Below, one piece after another: positions 1 to 9,837 of a stretch of DNA of 64,000 nucleotides. The position numbers were made by a program, and so were the translations under genes. Under the pieces are notes generated by a model. The model saw only the letters and a program-made list of their open reading frames with translations. It had not been told where the DNA came from and made no database searches. Each line of letters opens with the position of its first letter. The first letter of the stretch is position 1. The stretch comes from Corynebacterium sp. MSK041 (GTDB lineage: Bacteria > Actinomycetota > Actinomycetes > Mycobacteriales > Mycobacteriaceae): NCBI RefSeq assembly GCF_030232265.1, contig NZ_JASPJK010000001.1, positions 62,001 to 126,000 of the forward strand, given 5' to 3'.

Positions 1-1
1 C

Positions 2-649
2 AAAGACGTGGTGGCCAAAACCTACAACCGCACTGACGGCGGCACCGGTGTGCGCATCACGGAACTTATGCGCGAACCGATGTACGTCCCCGACTCCAAG
101 TCGCTGGATGATCTACTGCAGGAAATGCAGCGGGACCAAACCCACATTGCCATCCTGGTGGATGAATACGGTGGCATCGCCGGGCTCATGACCATGGAGG
201 ACATCCTCGAAGAGATCGTCGGTGAGATCGCCGATGAGTATGACGCGGACGAGGAAGCCCCGATCGAACCGGTGGACAGTGAGGATTCCGCCCCGGACAC
301 CCGCCTTTTCCGCGCCCAGGCACGCTTGCCATTGGATGATCTGGTGGATTACTTCTCCGACGAGCAGGGCTTCACCTTCGAATTCGACGAGGAAATCACG
401 GACAACGTTGAAACCGTCGCGGGCCTACTGTCCTACGGCCTGGGCCGCGTGCCCTTGCCAGGCTCCGATGTGGAAGTAGGCGGCATCCGCTTCACCGCCG
501 AAGGTGGCCGCGATCGCCGCGGACGCATCAAAGTGCGCACCGTACTCATTGAAGTTCCGGAGTCGCTTATCGACGCCCCCACCTCCGACACCCCCGAACC
601 CAGCACCTCCGGATCCTCCCGCACCTACCGCCCCGCCCCCAGCGAGTAA
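2..649 (+). CDS. CorC/HlyC-family protein, C-terminal part (5' end outside window)
   Basis: The frame is open from the window edge, so any N-terminal membrane part and first CBS motif lie outside. What is visible is a CBS-like segment with the motif DEYGGIAGLMTMEDILEEI at about residues 52-70, then a CorC_HlyC (transporter-associated) domain around VETVAGLLSYGLGRVP, then a Pro/Ser/Thr-rich tail ending in TYRPAPSE. Family members are membrane proteins linked to Mg2+/Co2+ resistance. In related actinobacteria corC directly precedes era. Here an HNH gene and pdxY lie between them. The GTG codons at 8 and 11 are internal, not the start. Confidence 0.85.
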   Translation, partial: KDVVAKTYNRTDGGTGVRITELMREPMYVPDSKSLDDLLQEMQRDQTHIAILVDEYGGIAGLMTMEDILEEIVGEIADEYDADEEAPIEPVDSEDSAPDTRLFRAQARLPLDDLVDYFSDEQGFTFEFDEEITDNVETVAGLLSYGLGRVPLPGSDVEVGGIRFTAEGGRDRRGRIKVRTVLIEVPESLIDAPTSDTPEPSTSGSSRTYRPAPSE

Positions 650-853
650 CGGGTTGAAGGACACCGTGTGTGTCCGAACGTTTTTCGCGGTCCTTAACTT
701 TTTAGGTTTCGAGGGAACCGGGGTGTTTATGCTGGCAGCCGCCATGTTCTGCAGTCTCCTATGCGCGCGGTAGCGCGCACCCCCTGTGGATAACTTTCAA
801 CTATTCACATACCCTGTTCGCGCGTTTTTGGTTTTCGGTTTAGTGTGCGTGGC

Positions 854-1948
854 ATGAACACTTTTGCAGCACTAGTCGCGGGTTTAACCAACCCGATCGA
901 GACCCTGGCATCCTTTGATGCCCAGGTCCTCCTCGACGCTGGCTGCAAACCAGCCCTTGTGCGCGAATGGACCAAAGTCCACAAGGTCTACCACGGGCCC
1001 ACCAAGTTCACCCGCAAACAAGCCAACGCGATCAAGATAGCTCGCTCGACGAAGAAGTCCTTGGATCAGCTTGCCTACATCGAATCATGTCTTGCCGGGA
1101 TCACAGACCCCGGCAAGACATGGGAGTTACGCCTGGCGTTGCTGTCGGTTCCAGGCAATTATGAGACGTTGCAGCGTCGGGCGAAAGACATCATCCCCGA
1201 AGTGGACACGCCTGCCCCGGAGCCAACAATCCGGTTTGGTCGCTCACGTAAACAGTCCCGCCCCATGAACATTATGGGACCAGAACACGACATGGCAGCC
1301 ATCGAGTACGCACTACGCCAAAAAATCACCAGCGATGGGCCTGCCGGCCCACAGATGTACGAAGCATTCATGACCATCCTGGGTCTTCGCCCCGACACTG
1401 TGGGCGAGACTCCAGCTCGGATTGCTCCTGCTGTGCCCCGCCCACTGATCCTCATCCCACTAGAAGAACACATCAAGATCATCAGTGGTGTAGGCGATGA
1501 CATCATCCTGGGGCTTACCGATGGCACCACCATGACCGGTGCGGAATACTTGGCCCAGAATTTTGGGGACGTTCTAGAAGTAGCGATGTTCCACCCACAA
1601 CAAGGTGCGGTCAACCTGTATGACACGCAACGGTTTGCTAACCAGAAACAACGCGACCTAGCCAGGGCATTATCACCAATCTGTCCAGTACCGGATTGCC
1701 GGCATGCGGCGGATAACTGTCAGGTCCACCACATCAAAGCCTGGTCGAAGGGTGGGTTAACCAACATGGATAACCTGGCGATGTTGTGCCGGTATCACAA
1801 CCGCACCAACGACGACGACCCAGAACGCAGCTACCACGGCCGGGTGGACAACATCCGGGGCGCACCAATGTGGAGATCACCCCGCGGACACCTCATCCCC
1901 AACACCATCCACCCCTACGGCGCGATGACACTGCTCTACGGTAGATAA
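854..1948 (+). CDS. DUF222/HNH endonuclease-like protein
   Basis: A protein of about 364 aa with a DUF222 (13E12-repeat type) N-terminal region and a C-terminal HNH motif. Cys pairs in CPVPDC, then QVHHIKAW, then NLAMLCRYHNR form the usual zinc/HNH module of this actinobacterial family. Such genes are multicopy in actinobacterial genomes and of unknown role; nuclease activity is inferred. An ATG at 854 is preferred over an in-frame GTG at 845. No strong Shine-Dalgarno precedes either. The gene sits alone between corC and pdxY with non-coding inverted repeats behind it, which fits a late insertion into the corC-era neighbourhood. Confidence 0.8.
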   Translation: MNTFAALVAGLTNPIETLASFDAQVLLDAGCKPALVREWTKVHKVYHGPTKFTRKQANAIKIARSTKKSLDQLAYIESCLAGITDPGKTWELRLALLSVPGNYETLQRRAKDIIPEVDTPAPEPTIRFGRSRKQSRPMNIMGPEHDMAAIEYALRQKITSDGPAGPQMYEAFMTILGLRPDTVGETPARIAPAVPRPLILIPLEEHIKIISGVGDDIILGLTDGTTMTGAEYLAQNFGDVLEVAMFHPQQGAVNLYDTQRFANQKQRDLARALSPICPVPDCRHAADNCQVHHIKAWSKGGLTNMDNLAMLCRYHNRTNDDDPERSYHGRVDNIRGAPMWRSPRGHLIPNTIHPYGAMTLLYGR

Positions 1949-1959
1949 CCCCACCAACA

Positions 1960-1996
1960 CATGCCGAAAGCCAGCAACAGCTGGTCTTTCGGCATG
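1960..1996. terminator. Strong hairpin after the HNH gene
   Basis: Arms CATGCCGAAAG+CCAGC and GCTGG+CTTTCGGCATG give a 16-bp stem with one bulged T and an AACA loop. There is no U-tract, so it may be a transcription barrier or a bidirectional terminator rather than a classic intrinsic terminator. Confidence 0.5.
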
Positions 1997-2009
1997 CCCA
2001 AATTCGGTT

Positions 2010-2081
2010 GGTTTGACTATCGCAAATCACGCACTGCAAAAACGCAGGTCGCGAAGCGCTGCGCCGCGCGATAGTCAAACC
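2010..2081. repeat. 72-bp element with perfect 14-bp terminal inverted repeats
   Basis: GGTTTGACTATCGC at 2010-2023 is repeated exactly inverted at 2068-2081, with a GC-rich 44-bp interior. It codes for nothing. It could be a minute MITE-like or REP-like element. It ends about 125 bp before pdxY. No flanking target duplication is obvious. Confidence 0.5.
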
Positions 2082-2207
2082 GGGTAGTCGTGGCGCCCCA
2101 TCACCACCAAACCCAACGAAGCGGGTTACTAAAACTAGACACACGTTGTGCCGGTTAGCTCCGAGTAGCCGGGGGTGAATGCGTACCGCCTAAGGGGAGG
2201 GAGCACA

Positions 2208-3089
2208 ATGGGGCGCATGAAGAACATCCTCTCCATCCAGTCCGCGGTGGCGTATGGCCACGTGGGCAACTCCGCTGCTGTGTTCCCGCTCCAGCGCATC
2301 GGCCATGAGGTGTGGCCGGTGTACACCGTGAACTTTTCCAACCACACCGGCTACGGTGCGTGGGAAGGGCCGCTGATTCCCGCGGAACAGGTACGCAAGA
2401 TCATTCAGGGGATTGAGGACCGCGGTGCGTTGGCACGGGTGGATGCGGTGCTGTCGGGCTACCAGGGTGGAGATGATATTGCGGATGTCATCGTGGATAC
2501 CGTGGCCCGCGTCAAAGAGCTCAACCCGAATGCGGTGTATGCCTGCGACCCGGTGATGGGCAACGCCAAGTCGGGCTGCTTCGTGTCGGACAATATTCCG
2601 CCACTGCTGCGGGACAAGGTGGTGCCGGTGGCGGACATCATCACCCCTAACCAGTTTGAGTTGGGCTATCTCACCGGCAAGGAAGCAACGGATTTGGATT
2701 CCACGCTGGAAGCCGTAGAAGCTGCACGCGCGATGGGCCCGGACACGGTGTTGGTAACCTCCGTCACACGCCCGGACCAGCCGGAGGACACGGTGGAAAT
2801 GCTCGTGGTGGACTCCCACGGGCGTTGGTTGGTGCAAACACCACGCTTGGCCTTCAAGCGCAACGGTTCCGGTGACGTGGCGTGTGCACTGTTCACCGGC
2901 CACTACATTGAGGCCATCGGCGGGACCGATGCTGCCACCGCTGCTAAGGATGCACTGGCCAAGACTGCATCGAGTGTGTTCGACCTCATTGAGAATACCC
3001 ACAACGCGAACGCGCCGGAGCTGCTCCTGGTGGAATCCCAGGAGGCATACGCCCACCCGCGGATGCAGTTTGAGGTCACTGAAATCTAA
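2208..3089 (+). CDS. pdxY: Pyridoxal/pyridoxine kinase
   Basis: 293-aa ribokinase-superfamily kinase of the PdxY/PdxK type, phosphorylating pyridoxal at the 5' position for PLP salvage in the cytosol. Visible family features are the N-terminal NILSIQSAVAYGHVGNSAA, the VLSGYQGG motif, the YACDPVMGN substrate/Mg region and the C-terminal KRNGSGDVACALF, which carries the catalytic Asp of the anion hole. Start ATG 2208 is chosen because GGGGAGGGAG (2193-2202) precedes it at good spacing. The upstream in-frame extension to 2175 lacks an RBS. The gene is probably monocistronic with era 66 bp downstream. Confidence 0.9.
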   Translation: MGRMKNILSIQSAVAYGHVGNSAAVFPLQRIGHEVWPVYTVNFSNHTGYGAWEGPLIPAEQVRKIIQGIEDRGALARVDAVLSGYQGGDDIADVIVDTVARVKELNPNAVYACDPVMGNAKSGCFVSDNIPPLLRDKVVPVADIITPNQFELGYLTGKEATDLDSTLEAVEAARAMGPDTVLVTSVTRPDQPEDTVEMLVVDSHGRWLVQTPRLAFKRNGSGDVACALFTGHYIEAIGGTDAATAAKDALAKTASSVFDLIENTHNANAPELLLVESQEAYAHPRMQFEVTEI

Positions 3090-3155
3090 CTCCAGCCCCA
3101 CGCCAGACGCGCCTGACACCAATATCTGGCGGTTGGGGCCGTAGCATGGGACAGC

Positions 3156-4166
3156 ATGAGCGATACTTCTCGTGAGCCAGATTTTCCTGACTTCCCGGAT
3201 GACGTGCCCGTGGACGCTTTCGCGGGATCGTCGATAAGCGGGTCTGGCTTTGGCGATGTTCCGGAAGGTTTCCGTTCCGGCTTTGTCAGCTTTGTGGGCC
3301 GCCCGAATACGGGTAAGTCGACGCTGACGAATGCGCTGGTGGGGGAGAAGATCGCGATCATGGCGGATCAGCCGGAGACGACGCGCCATCCGATCCGTGG
3401 GATTGTGAATAGGGAGGATGTGCAGATTGTGCTCGTCGATACGCCTGGTCTGCACCGCCCGCGCACGCTGCTGGGTGAGCGCCTCAATGAGGTGGTTAAG
3501 GACACCTTCGCTGACGTGGACGTGATCGGCTTGACCGTGCCCGCGAATGAGAAGATCGGCCCGGGCGACCGGTGGATTCTGGATGCGGTGCGCACAACCA
3601 AGCCGAATGCGCCGATCGTGGGCATTGTGACCAAGCTGGACCGGGCCAGCAAAGATCAGGTGGGTGAGCAGTTGATGCGCTTGCACGAGCTGCTGGTGGA
3701 GGCCACCGGGCGAGAAGACGTAGATGTTGTGCCGGTGTCCGCCACGGAGGGCGTGCAGCTGGACGTGCTTGTGGATGTACTGAAGAAGCACCTGCCGGAG
3801 GGCCCCCGTTTCTACCCCGAGGATCATGTCACGGACGAGGACACGGAGACACGTATCAGCGAACTCATCCGCGAGGAAGCGCTCAAGGGCCTGCGTGAGG
3901 AGTTGCCACACTCCGTTGCGGTACAGGTGGACGAGATCATCAACGAAGGTGACCGTGCCAAGATCTACGCCGTGATCTACTTGGAGCGCCCGGGCCAGAA
4001 GACGATCCTGGAGGGCCGCGATGGGCGCCGCCTCAACGGGATTGTTCAGCGCGCACGCAAGCAGATCATCGATCTGCTCGGACGCAATGTCTACCTTGAC
4101 CTGCGCATCAAGGTGTTGAAGAACTGGCAGTCGGACCCCAAGCACTTGGGTAGGTTGGGCTTCTAA
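3156..4166 (+). CDS. era: GTPase Era
   Basis: Ribosome-assembly GTPase acting on 16S rRNA/30S maturation. G1 GRPNTGKST at about residue 48, G3 DTPGLHRP, and G4 as TKLD in GIVTKLD rather than the common NKxD. The C-terminal KH domain ends in VYLDLRIKVLKNWQ. At 336 aa it is longer than the typical 300 because of an acidic, Gly/Ser-rich N-terminal extension of about 45 residues (DFPDFPDDVPVDAF...). recO follows after 4 bp, so the two are probably co-transcribed with uppS and the VIT gene. Confidence 0.95.
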   Translation: MSDTSREPDFPDFPDDVPVDAFAGSSISGSGFGDVPEGFRSGFVSFVGRPNTGKSTLTNALVGEKIAIMADQPETTRHPIRGIVNREDVQIVLVDTPGLHRPRTLLGERLNEVVKDTFADVDVIGLTVPANEKIGPGDRWILDAVRTTKPNAPIVGIVTKLDRASKDQVGEQLMRLHELLVEATGREDVDVVPVSATEGVQLDVLVDVLKKHLPEGPRFYPEDHVTDEDTETRISELIREEALKGLREELPHSVAVQVDEIINEGDRAKIYAVIYLERPGQKTILEGRDGRRLNGIVQRARKQIIDLLGRNVYLDLRIKVLKNWQSDPKHLGRLGF

Positions 4167-4170
4167 GATC

Positions 4171-4911
4171 ATGGCAACCCGGCCTAGTTTCCGCGATCGT
4201 GCCTTCGTCGTGCGCACGTACGACTTCGGTGAGGCTGATCGCGTCGTTGTGCTGCTCACCCGCAATCACGGGCTGGTGCGCGCGGTGGCCAAGGGCGTGC
4301 GCAAGGCAAAAAGTCGTTTTGGTTCGCGGGTGCAGATGTTCGTGGAGCTCGACGTGCAGCTGTATCCTGCCCGCAATCAGGGGCGCGGCCTGGCTACCAT
4401 CACGCAGGCTGACACGGTTGCGTATTACGGTCGCGGGATCATCGATAACTTTGATCGTTACACCGCCGGGTGCGCGATCTTGGAGTCGGCGGAAAGGTTG
4501 AGCTATGCGGATGGAACGCTTTTCGACGACATCTCCCACTCCCTCCGCCTCCTCCAAGACGCCACCAATCCCACTTTGGTGCTGGATGCCTTCATTCTGC
4601 AGGCCACCGCCCATGCTGGCTGGGGTTTGAGCCTGTTCAACTGTGCCCAATGCGGCCGTCCGGGACCACACCATGCTTTTCACCCACAGATCGGTGGTGC
4701 TGCGTGCCTGCACTGCCGCCCACCAGGAACGCGGGAAGTGGAGGAAGCTACCTTGCACATCATGTGGTTGCTGGCCGGTGGGCACTATGCCGCCGCGCAG
4801 GAACGTTTGACGGAAACAACCGCAGCGCAAGTGCATCGTTTGACCACGCAGCACCTCCAATATCACCTTGAGTCGGCGGTGAGCTCACTCAAAATCATGG
4901 AGCAGGCATAA
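4171..4911 (+). CDS. recO: DNA repair protein RecO
   Basis: 246-aa RecO, the recombination mediator that with RecR loads RecA onto SSB-coated single strands. An N-terminal OB-fold ([20 protein letters not shown]) is followed by a helical region with a CAQC...CLHC zinc-binding set near residues 155-190. It is placed between era and uppS as in mycobacteria, 4 bp after era and 7 bp before uppS, consistent with one operon. Confidence 0.93.
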   Translation: MATRPSFRDRAFVVRTYDFGEADRVVVLLTRNHGLVRAVAKGVRKAKSRFGSRVQMFVELDVQLYPARNQGRGLATITQADTVAYYGRGIIDNFDRYTAGCAILESAERLSYADGTLFDDISHSLRLLQDATNPTLVLDAFILQATAHAGWGLSLFNCAQCGRPGPHHAFHPQIGGAACLHCRPPGTREVEEATLHIMWLLAGGHYAAAQERLTETTAAQVHRLTTQHLQYHLESAVSSLKIMEQA

Positions 4912-4918
4912 TGAAGCG

Positions 4919-5653
4919 GTGACTACTACCCCGCAGGATATCCCCAAAGATCTCATCCCACGCCACATCGCGTTGGTGATGGACGGCAATGGACGCTGGG
5001 CACAGGAACGCGGCATGCCACGTACTGAGGGCCACCGTGTGGGCAAGTCAGTGCTCATGGACATGGTGGATGCCTGTATTGAACTCGGTGGGGTGGAGTG
5101 GCTGTCCGCCTATACCTTTTCCACGGAGAATTGGCGGCGCAGCCCGGAGGAAGTGCGCTTCCTCATGGGCTTTTCCCGCGAAGTGATGCGTGAGGAGCGT
5201 GACCAGCTGCACGCCAAAAACGTGCGCATCGTGTGGGTGGGGCGCCGTCCTCGCCTATGGCGTTCGGTGATCAAGGAACTGGAAATCGCCGAGGAGATGA
5301 CCAAGGACAACACGGGACTCACCTTGGCCATGTGCATTAACTATGGTGGCCGTGCGGAATTGGTGGATGCTACCCGCGCGATCGCGGAGGCTGCCCGCCG
5401 TGGTGAGCTGAAGCCAGGGGAGCTGACAGAAGAAACCCTGAGTAAGTGGCTGTACCGCCCCGATATGCCGGATGTGGACTTGTTCCTGCGCCCCTCGGGC
5501 GAACAGCGTACGTCTAACTTCTTGTTGTGGCAGTCGGCCTATGCAGAGATGGTGTACAGGGATATACTTTTCCCCGATTTCACAGCGGAAGACCTTTACA
5601 GTGCGGTGTATGAGTATGCGCAGAGAGACCGCAGATTCGGAGGCACTAAATGA
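4919..5653 (+). CDS. uppS: Isoprenyl (decaprenyl/undecaprenyl) diphosphate synthase
   Basis: 244-aa cis-prenyltransferase making the polyprenyl phosphate carrier for peptidoglycan and arabinogalactan. It carries the signature [14 protein letters not shown] with the catalytic Asp, and the C-terminal [15 protein letters not shown] with PP-binding Arg. The GTG start at 4919 is chosen because the preceding in-frame sequence runs into the recO stop. Synteny with recO matches the mycobacterial decaprenyl diphosphate synthase; product chain length cannot be read from sequence. It overlaps the next gene by ATGA. Confidence 0.93.
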   Translation: MTTTPQDIPKDLIPRHIALVMDGNGRWAQERGMPRTEGHRVGKSVLMDMVDACIELGGVEWLSAYTFSTENWRRSPEEVRFLMGFSREVMREERDQLHAKNVRIVWVGRRPRLWRSVIKELEIAEEMTKDNTGLTLAMCINYGGRAELVDATRAIAEAARRGELKPGELTEETLSKWLYRPDMPDVDLFLRPSGEQRTSNFLLWQSAYAEMVYRDILFPDFTAEDLYSAVYEYAQRDRRFGGTK

Positions 5654-6762
5654 CGGACGCGGACAAGGGCACGGAGCGACAAGCCCCGTCGCGTGAGCAG
5701 ATCCGCAGATGGCGCCAGTACCTTGCCAATGAGCGTGCGGAGGCAGCCACCTACCGTGAGCTGGCCAAGAAGCGTGAGGGGGATGAGCGCGAGATCCTCG
5801 AGAAGATCGCGGAGGCTGAGTCCCGCCATGAGAAGTACTGGCACGACAAACTCGGCCCGGAAGTGGGCATGCCTCTCAAACCAGATCTGCGCACACGCTT
5901 CATGTCTTTCATGGCGCGCAATTTCTCACCGGTGTTTGCGCTTGCTTTGATGCAAACCGCGGAACAGGGGTCACCGTATCTGAAGGACACTGACGCATCC
6001 GATGAGATCACCGCGGATGAAGCGATGCACGCGGAGGTTGTCCGCGCGCTAGCCACCCAGGGGCGGGAGAAACTCTCCGGCTCTTTCCGCGCCGCAGTCT
6101 TCGGTGCGAATGATGGCCTCGTGTCCAACGTTGCGCTGGTCCTCGGCGTCATGGGTTCGGGTGTGTCGTCCAATTACATCCTGCTCACAGGCATCTCGGG
6201 GTTGCTCGCAGGTGCGTTATCTATGGCGGCAGGGGAGTACATCAGCGTGAAAAGCCAGGCCGAGCTTCTTGACGCCTCCACTCCCGACCCCGAAGCCCGC
6301 GAACTCTTGCCCAAGCTGGATGTGAACGAAAATGAGCTGGCCTTGGTCTACCGCGCACGCGGTATGAGCGCTGAGGAAGCCGAAACACATGCGAATAACG
6401 TGTTCTGGGCAATGATGACGGGCCACCAGCACCACCACTATGACGGGCTGGACGTCAGCAAAGAGGATGCTGACGAGGGTGATAGCTCCGGCGCATGGGC
6501 AGCAGCAAGCGCGTCCTTCGTGTGCTTCGCTGCCGGCGCATTCATCCCCATCATCCCGTTTATCTTCGGCCTCGACCCACGCCCGGGCGCTATCGCCGCC
6601 CTGGTTCTGGTGTCCTTTGCACTGCTGATCACCGGCGGTATTACCGGCTTGTTGTCCGGCAAGAAGCCAGCGGCACGTGCATTCCGTCAGCTCGCCATCG
6701 GGCTTGGTGCCGCCGTGGTCACCTACGCGCTCGGTGTGCTCTTCGGCACGATCATCGGCTAG
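5650..6762 (+). CDS. Ferritin-like/VIT1 fusion: membrane iron or manganese transporter
   Basis: 370 aa. The N-terminal ~150 residues form a rubrerythrin/ferritin-like four-helix segment with Glu/His metal-ligand patterns ([33 protein letters not shown]). The C-terminal part is a VIT1/CCC1 transporter: [28 protein letters not shown], then three hydrophobic segments near the end. This erythrin-VIT architecture (MbfA-like) is associated with Fe2+ or Mn2+ efflux in other bacteria; the substrate is inferred. The ATG overlaps the uppS stop (ATGA), suggesting translational coupling. A His-rich HQHHHYDG patch lies between transmembrane parts. Confidence 0.88.
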   Translation: MTDADKGTERQAPSREQIRRWRQYLANERAEAATYRELAKKREGDEREILEKIAEAESRHEKYWHDKLGPEVGMPLKPDLRTRFMSFMARNFSPVFALALMQTAEQGSPYLKDTDASDEITADEAMHAEVVRALATQGREKLSGSFRAAVFGANDGLVSNVALVLGVMGSGVSSNYILLTGISGLLAGALSMAAGEYISVKSQAELLDASTPDPEARELLPKLDVNENELALVYRARGMSAEEAETHANNVFWAMMTGHQHHHYDGLDVSKEDADEGDSSGAWAAASASFVCFAAGAFIPIIPFIFGLDPRPGAIAALVLVSFALLITGGITGLLSGKKPAARAFRQLAIGLGAAVVTYALGVLFGTIIG

Positions 6763-6778
6763 TGAGTCCAAGGACCCA

Positions 6779-6812
6779 CTAGGAGGTCTGAAAGGCCTCC
6801 TAGGCCTCCTAG
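6779..6812. terminator. Hairpin between convergent VIT and zur genes
   Basis: CTAGGAGG (6779-6786) pairs with CCTCCTAG (6796-6803), and a second CCTCCTAG copy (6805-6812) offers an alternative pairing. It is placed between convergent stops and probably terminates in both directions. Confidence 0.6.
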
Positions 6813-7246
6813 GATTTCTGTTGGCAGGTGGCGCAGGTGCCGAAGATCTCTGCGTCATGGCCTGACAAGGTATAGCCGTGGCTGGCTGCCATATCTTTGG
6901 CCCACTGTTCCACGGGCCCGCCTTCGATCTCCTCACTACGGCCGCAAGAGGTGCACACGAGGTGATGGTGGTGCCGGTCGCTCAAACAGTGGCGGTACAG
7001 CGTCTCACCAGTATCAGAATTCAGTGCATCCACTGCACCGATTTCCGTCAAGGTTTGTAGGGTGCGGTACACGGTGGTCAAACCCACCCTCTGGCCACGC
7101 TGCGTCAGCTCCTGGTGGATGGATTGGGCAGAGGCAAAACGATCAATCTCCTGCAGAACCTCAACAACAGCGGCGCGCTGCCGAGTATTACGCGCACCAA
7201 TCTTCGGGGCAGCTGCCTGCCTGTGGGAGTGGGCGTTCCGGGACAT
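6809..7246 (-). CDS. zur: Fur-family regulator, probably Zur
   Basis: 145-aa Fur-family metalloregulator. N-terminal winged helix (RNTRQRAAVVEVLQ ... GLTTVYRTLQTL), dimerisation domain with DRHHHHLVCTSCG and terminal CATC supplying Cys2 pairs for structural zinc. Assignment to Zur rests on position: in C. glutamicum the zinc repressor lies beside glyS. No ArsR-type partner gene is next to it here. It is transcribed away from glyS across a 221-bp divergent promoter region. Confidence 0.85.
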   Translation of the reverse strand: MSRNAHSHRQAAAPKIGARNTRQRAAVVEVLQEIDRFASAQSIHQELTQRGQRVGLTTVYRTLQTLTEIGAVDALNSDTGETLYRHCLSDRHHHHLVCTSCGRSEEIEGGPVEQWAKDMAASHGYTLSGHDAEIFGTCATCQQKS

Positions 7247-7467
7247 GAAATCGACCTACTGTGTTCGTGGGGTGCAGGGGAGACGTCGATAAGCTCCCCG
7301 CGAATCTGACCGAGAGTTTAGTCTAGCCACCTGCGAACTTGAAAAAGCTACCTCCACGACATGTGTGCGGGGGTTGGCGAAGAAATGCTACAGGCTAGAC
7401 TTGGGGGCGTTAATTTGCGCAAACCCCGCGAATGAATCTGAAACCAACGAGGAGAGTTGAACTGCCC
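7247..7467. promoter_or_regulatory. Divergent zur/glyS promoter region
   Basis: Non-coding gap between divergent genes. It includes one copy of the recurring 11-mer CGTCGATAAGC (7284-7294) and a GAGGAG Shine-Dalgarno (7450-7455) upstream of the glyS ATG. I do not see a clear Zur-box palindrome by eye. Confidence 0.5.
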
Positions 7468-8850
7468 ATGGCCACGAGTGCTATTGATACCGTCGTTAAC
7501 CTCTGCAAACGCCGCGGACTTGTGTACCCGGCCGGAGAAATTTACGGCGGCACGCGCTCCGCGTGGGACTACGGCCCGCTCGGCGTGGAGCTGAAGGAAA
7601 ACATCAAGCGCCAATGGTGGAAGACCATGGTGCAGTCCCGCGCTGACGTGGTGGGTGTGGATACCTCCATCATCCTCCCGCCGCAGGTGTGGGTGGCTTC
7701 CGGCCACGTTGAGGTGTTCACCGACCCGCTGGTGGAATCCCTGTACACCCACAAGCGCTACCGTGCAGACCACCTGCTGGAGGCCTACGAAGAGAAGCAC
7801 GGCCACCCGCCGGCAAACGGCCTGGCAGACATCAACGATCCGGAGACCGGTCAGCCGGGCAACTGGACTGAGCCGCGTGAGTTCTCCGGTTTGATGAAGA
7901 CATACCTGGGCCCTGTCGATGACAAGGAAGGCCTGCACTACATGCGCCCGGAAACGGCGCAGGGCATCTTTGTGAACTTCAAGAATGTGATGACCTCGGC
8001 GCGCATGAAGCCACCGTTTGGTATTGCCAACGTGGGTAAGTCTTTCCGCAACGAGATCACGCCGGGCAACTTCATCTTCCGCACTCGCGAGTTTGAGCAG
8101 ATGGAGATGGAATTCTTTGTCAAGCCTGGTGAGGACGAGCAGTGGCACCAGTACTGGATTGATGCCCGCCACCAGTGGTACCTCGACCTGGGCATCAACC
8201 CGGACAACCTGCGCCTCTACGAGCACCCGCAGGAGAAGCTGTCCCACTACTCCAAGCGCACCGTGGACCTGGAGTACGCCTACAACTTCCAGGGCTCCAA
8301 GTGGGGCGAGCTTGAAGGTGTGGCTAACCGCACCGACTACGACCTGAAGACGCACTCCGAGAAGTCCGGTGAGGACCTGAGCTTCTTCGACCAGGAAACC
8401 GGCGAGCGTTGGATCCCGTACTGCATCGAGCCGGCCGCCGGCCTGGGCCGCGCGATGATGGCCTTCCTCATCGACGCCTACCACGAGGATGAGGCACCGA
8501 ACGCCAAGGGTGGCGTGGACACCCGCGTAGTGCTCAAGCTGGACCGCCGTCTGGCACCGGTCAAGGTTGCTGTTTTGCCGCTGTCCAAGAAGCCGGAGCT
8601 CGCTGGTCCGGCACAGGAGTTGGCACAGACCCTGCGCCAGCACTGGAACGTTGACTACGACACCTCTGGTGCCATCGGCCGCCGTTACCGCCGCCAGGAT
8701 GAGATTGGTACCCCGTTCTGCGTCACCTATGACTTTGACTCCCTCGAGGATGGTGCCGTCACCGTGCGTGAGCGCGACACGATGGAGCAGGAGCGCGTGC
8801 CTCTCACTGAGCTGGAGTCCTACCTGGCTGCACGCCTTATTGGTTGCTAA
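7468..8850 (+). CDS. glyS: Glycyl-tRNA synthetase (alpha2 type)
   Basis: 460-aa class II glycyl-tRNA synthetase of the homodimeric type found in actinobacteria. Diagnostic segments: [54 protein letters not shown], the class II motif [23 protein letters not shown] (split in the catalytic core), and the anticodon-binding domain after about residue 360 ([16 protein letters not shown]). ATG 7468 is preferred over ATG 7432: it gives the usual [17 protein letters not shown] start and follows GAGGAG. Two small genes follow on the same strand. Confidence 0.95.
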   Translation: MATSAIDTVVNLCKRRGLVYPAGEIYGGTRSAWDYGPLGVELKENIKRQWWKTMVQSRADVVGVDTSIILPPQVWVASGHVEVFTDPLVESLYTHKRYRADHLLEAYEEKHGHPPANGLADINDPETGQPGNWTEPREFSGLMKTYLGPVDDKEGLHYMRPETAQGIFVNFKNVMTSARMKPPFGIANVGKSFRNEITPGNFIFRTREFEQMEMEFFVKPGEDEQWHQYWIDARHQWYLDLGINPDNLRLYEHPQEKLSHYSKRTVDLEYAYNFQGSKWGELEGVANRTDYDLKTHSEKSGEDLSFFDQETGERWIPYCIEPAAGLGRAMMAFLIDAYHEDEAPNAKGGVDTRVVLKLDRRLAPVKVAVLPLSKKPELAGPAQELAQTLRQHWNVDYDTSGAIGRRYRRQDEIGTPFCVTYDFDSLEDGAVTVRERDTMEQERVPLTELESYLAARLIGC

Positions 8851-8865
8851 GAGAGGTCTCGCACA

Positions 8866-9381
8866 ATGCACTACGTGAGCTGGGATCGCACCAACCGGGA
8901 TGAGCCGAAGCTGCTCGCCGAGAAGGGGCCGGAGGTGCTGGCCTCCTTCACCCATGACTCAGCGCAGGTGGAAGGGGATACGTGGGCGCTCATCACTACC
9001 CCCGAATCCGGCGCTGTGGCCAAGGACGGCTCCGGCCGTGAAATTGTGCGCGCCGACGGTTCCCTGAAGCGGGACAAGCAGCTCACCGTGCACGTGGACG
9101 GCGCGCAGTACGTCATCGTGGGTGAAACGTCGAAGAATTTCATCATCGATGACGCCGCCGGGCAGAAAGTTGCCCAGTTCACCAGCGATCACAATGGTGT
9201 GCGCAAAGCCATCCTCGAATTCGAGGGCGAAACCACTCTGCCGTACACCCATATCGTGGCCCTGGCCTGGGTCTCGCGCCTGATGCTGGAAGCCCGCAAG
9301 ATGCTCAACAGCGCCGCGTTGATTGGTTTCTTGGTGTTCTTGAGTGTCTTCATCATCCTCGTCTGGATGATCGGCCCCTAA
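8866..9381 (+). CDS. Conserved hypothetical with C-terminal membrane anchor
   Basis: 171 aa, not recognised. The first ~130 residues look like an all-beta, phospholipid-scramblase/LURP-one-like fold (alternating hydrophobic strands such as LTVHVDGAQYVIVGETSKNF). A single C-terminal transmembrane helix (ALIGFLVFLSVFIILVWMI) would leave the domain in the cytosol. Its stop overlaps the next gene's start (TAATG), and it sits 15 bp after glyS, so all three may form one operon. Function unknown. Confidence 0.7.
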   Translation: MHYVSWDRTNRDEPKLLAEKGPEVLASFTHDSAQVEGDTWALITTPESGAVAKDGSGREIVRADGSLKRDKQLTVHVDGAQYVIVGETSKNFIIDDAAGQKVAQFTSDHNGVRKAILEFEGETTLPYTHIVALAWVSRLMLEARKMLNSAALIGFLVFLSVFIILVWMIGP

Positions 9382-9830
9382 TGCTCGCCGCAACATGGCG
9401 CGGGCCTCAGCTTATCGACGCCGACGGCGTCTCCCTCGCCACCTTCTCCCTCCCCGATTCCGCCTTGAAGATCGCCGGTGGCCCGCCGATCACCGTTGAA
9501 CACACCGCCGGCGCCATGCGCTGGGAAGTCACCGGCACCACCGCGGAGGGGGAAACGTGGACTGTGCGCACCCACGGTTTTGGCGTACGCGTCCTCACCG
9601 CCCGCTGTGGTTCGCGCTCCTACCGGTTGGAACGCTCGGGTCGGATGTCGAAGAAACGGAAAGTGACCAACGCCGCCGGGGCTGTCATTGCTGAAACGTC
9701 CCCGCGGGGATTGCAGGATCTCGCCGTCACGCCAACGGCAGCAGCATCCGCTGTGCCGCTGGCGGACATCGCGTTTATGTCGTGGGCGCTTACGCTCATC
9801 GATACGCCTGCACGGCGCACGATGATCTAG
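9381..9830 (+). CDS. Conserved hypothetical, distant relative of the preceding gene
   Basis: 149 aa with beta-rich composition like its neighbour but without the membrane helix. Shared pattern: a strand-turn-strand series with TWxxxTHGFGVRV and a GRMSKKRKV segment. TAATG overlap with the upstream stop indicates coupling. It could be a divergent paralogue arising by tandem duplication; no function can be assigned. Confidence 0.65.
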   Translation: MLAATWRGPQLIDADGVSLATFSLPDSALKIAGGPPITVEHTAGAMRWEVTGTTAEGETWTVRTHGFGVRVLTARCGSRSYRLERSGRMSKKRKVTNAAGAVIAETSPRGLQDLAVTPTAAASAVPLADIAFMSWALTLIDTPARRTMI

Positions 9831-9837
9831 TCAGGCT

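Noticed and set aside
2190-4265. 691-aa minus-strand ORF
   Set aside because: It lies antisense to pdxY and era, both unmistakable; composition is the complement of their codon usage.
7348-8955. 535-aa minus-strand ORF
   Set aside because: Antisense shadow of glyS.
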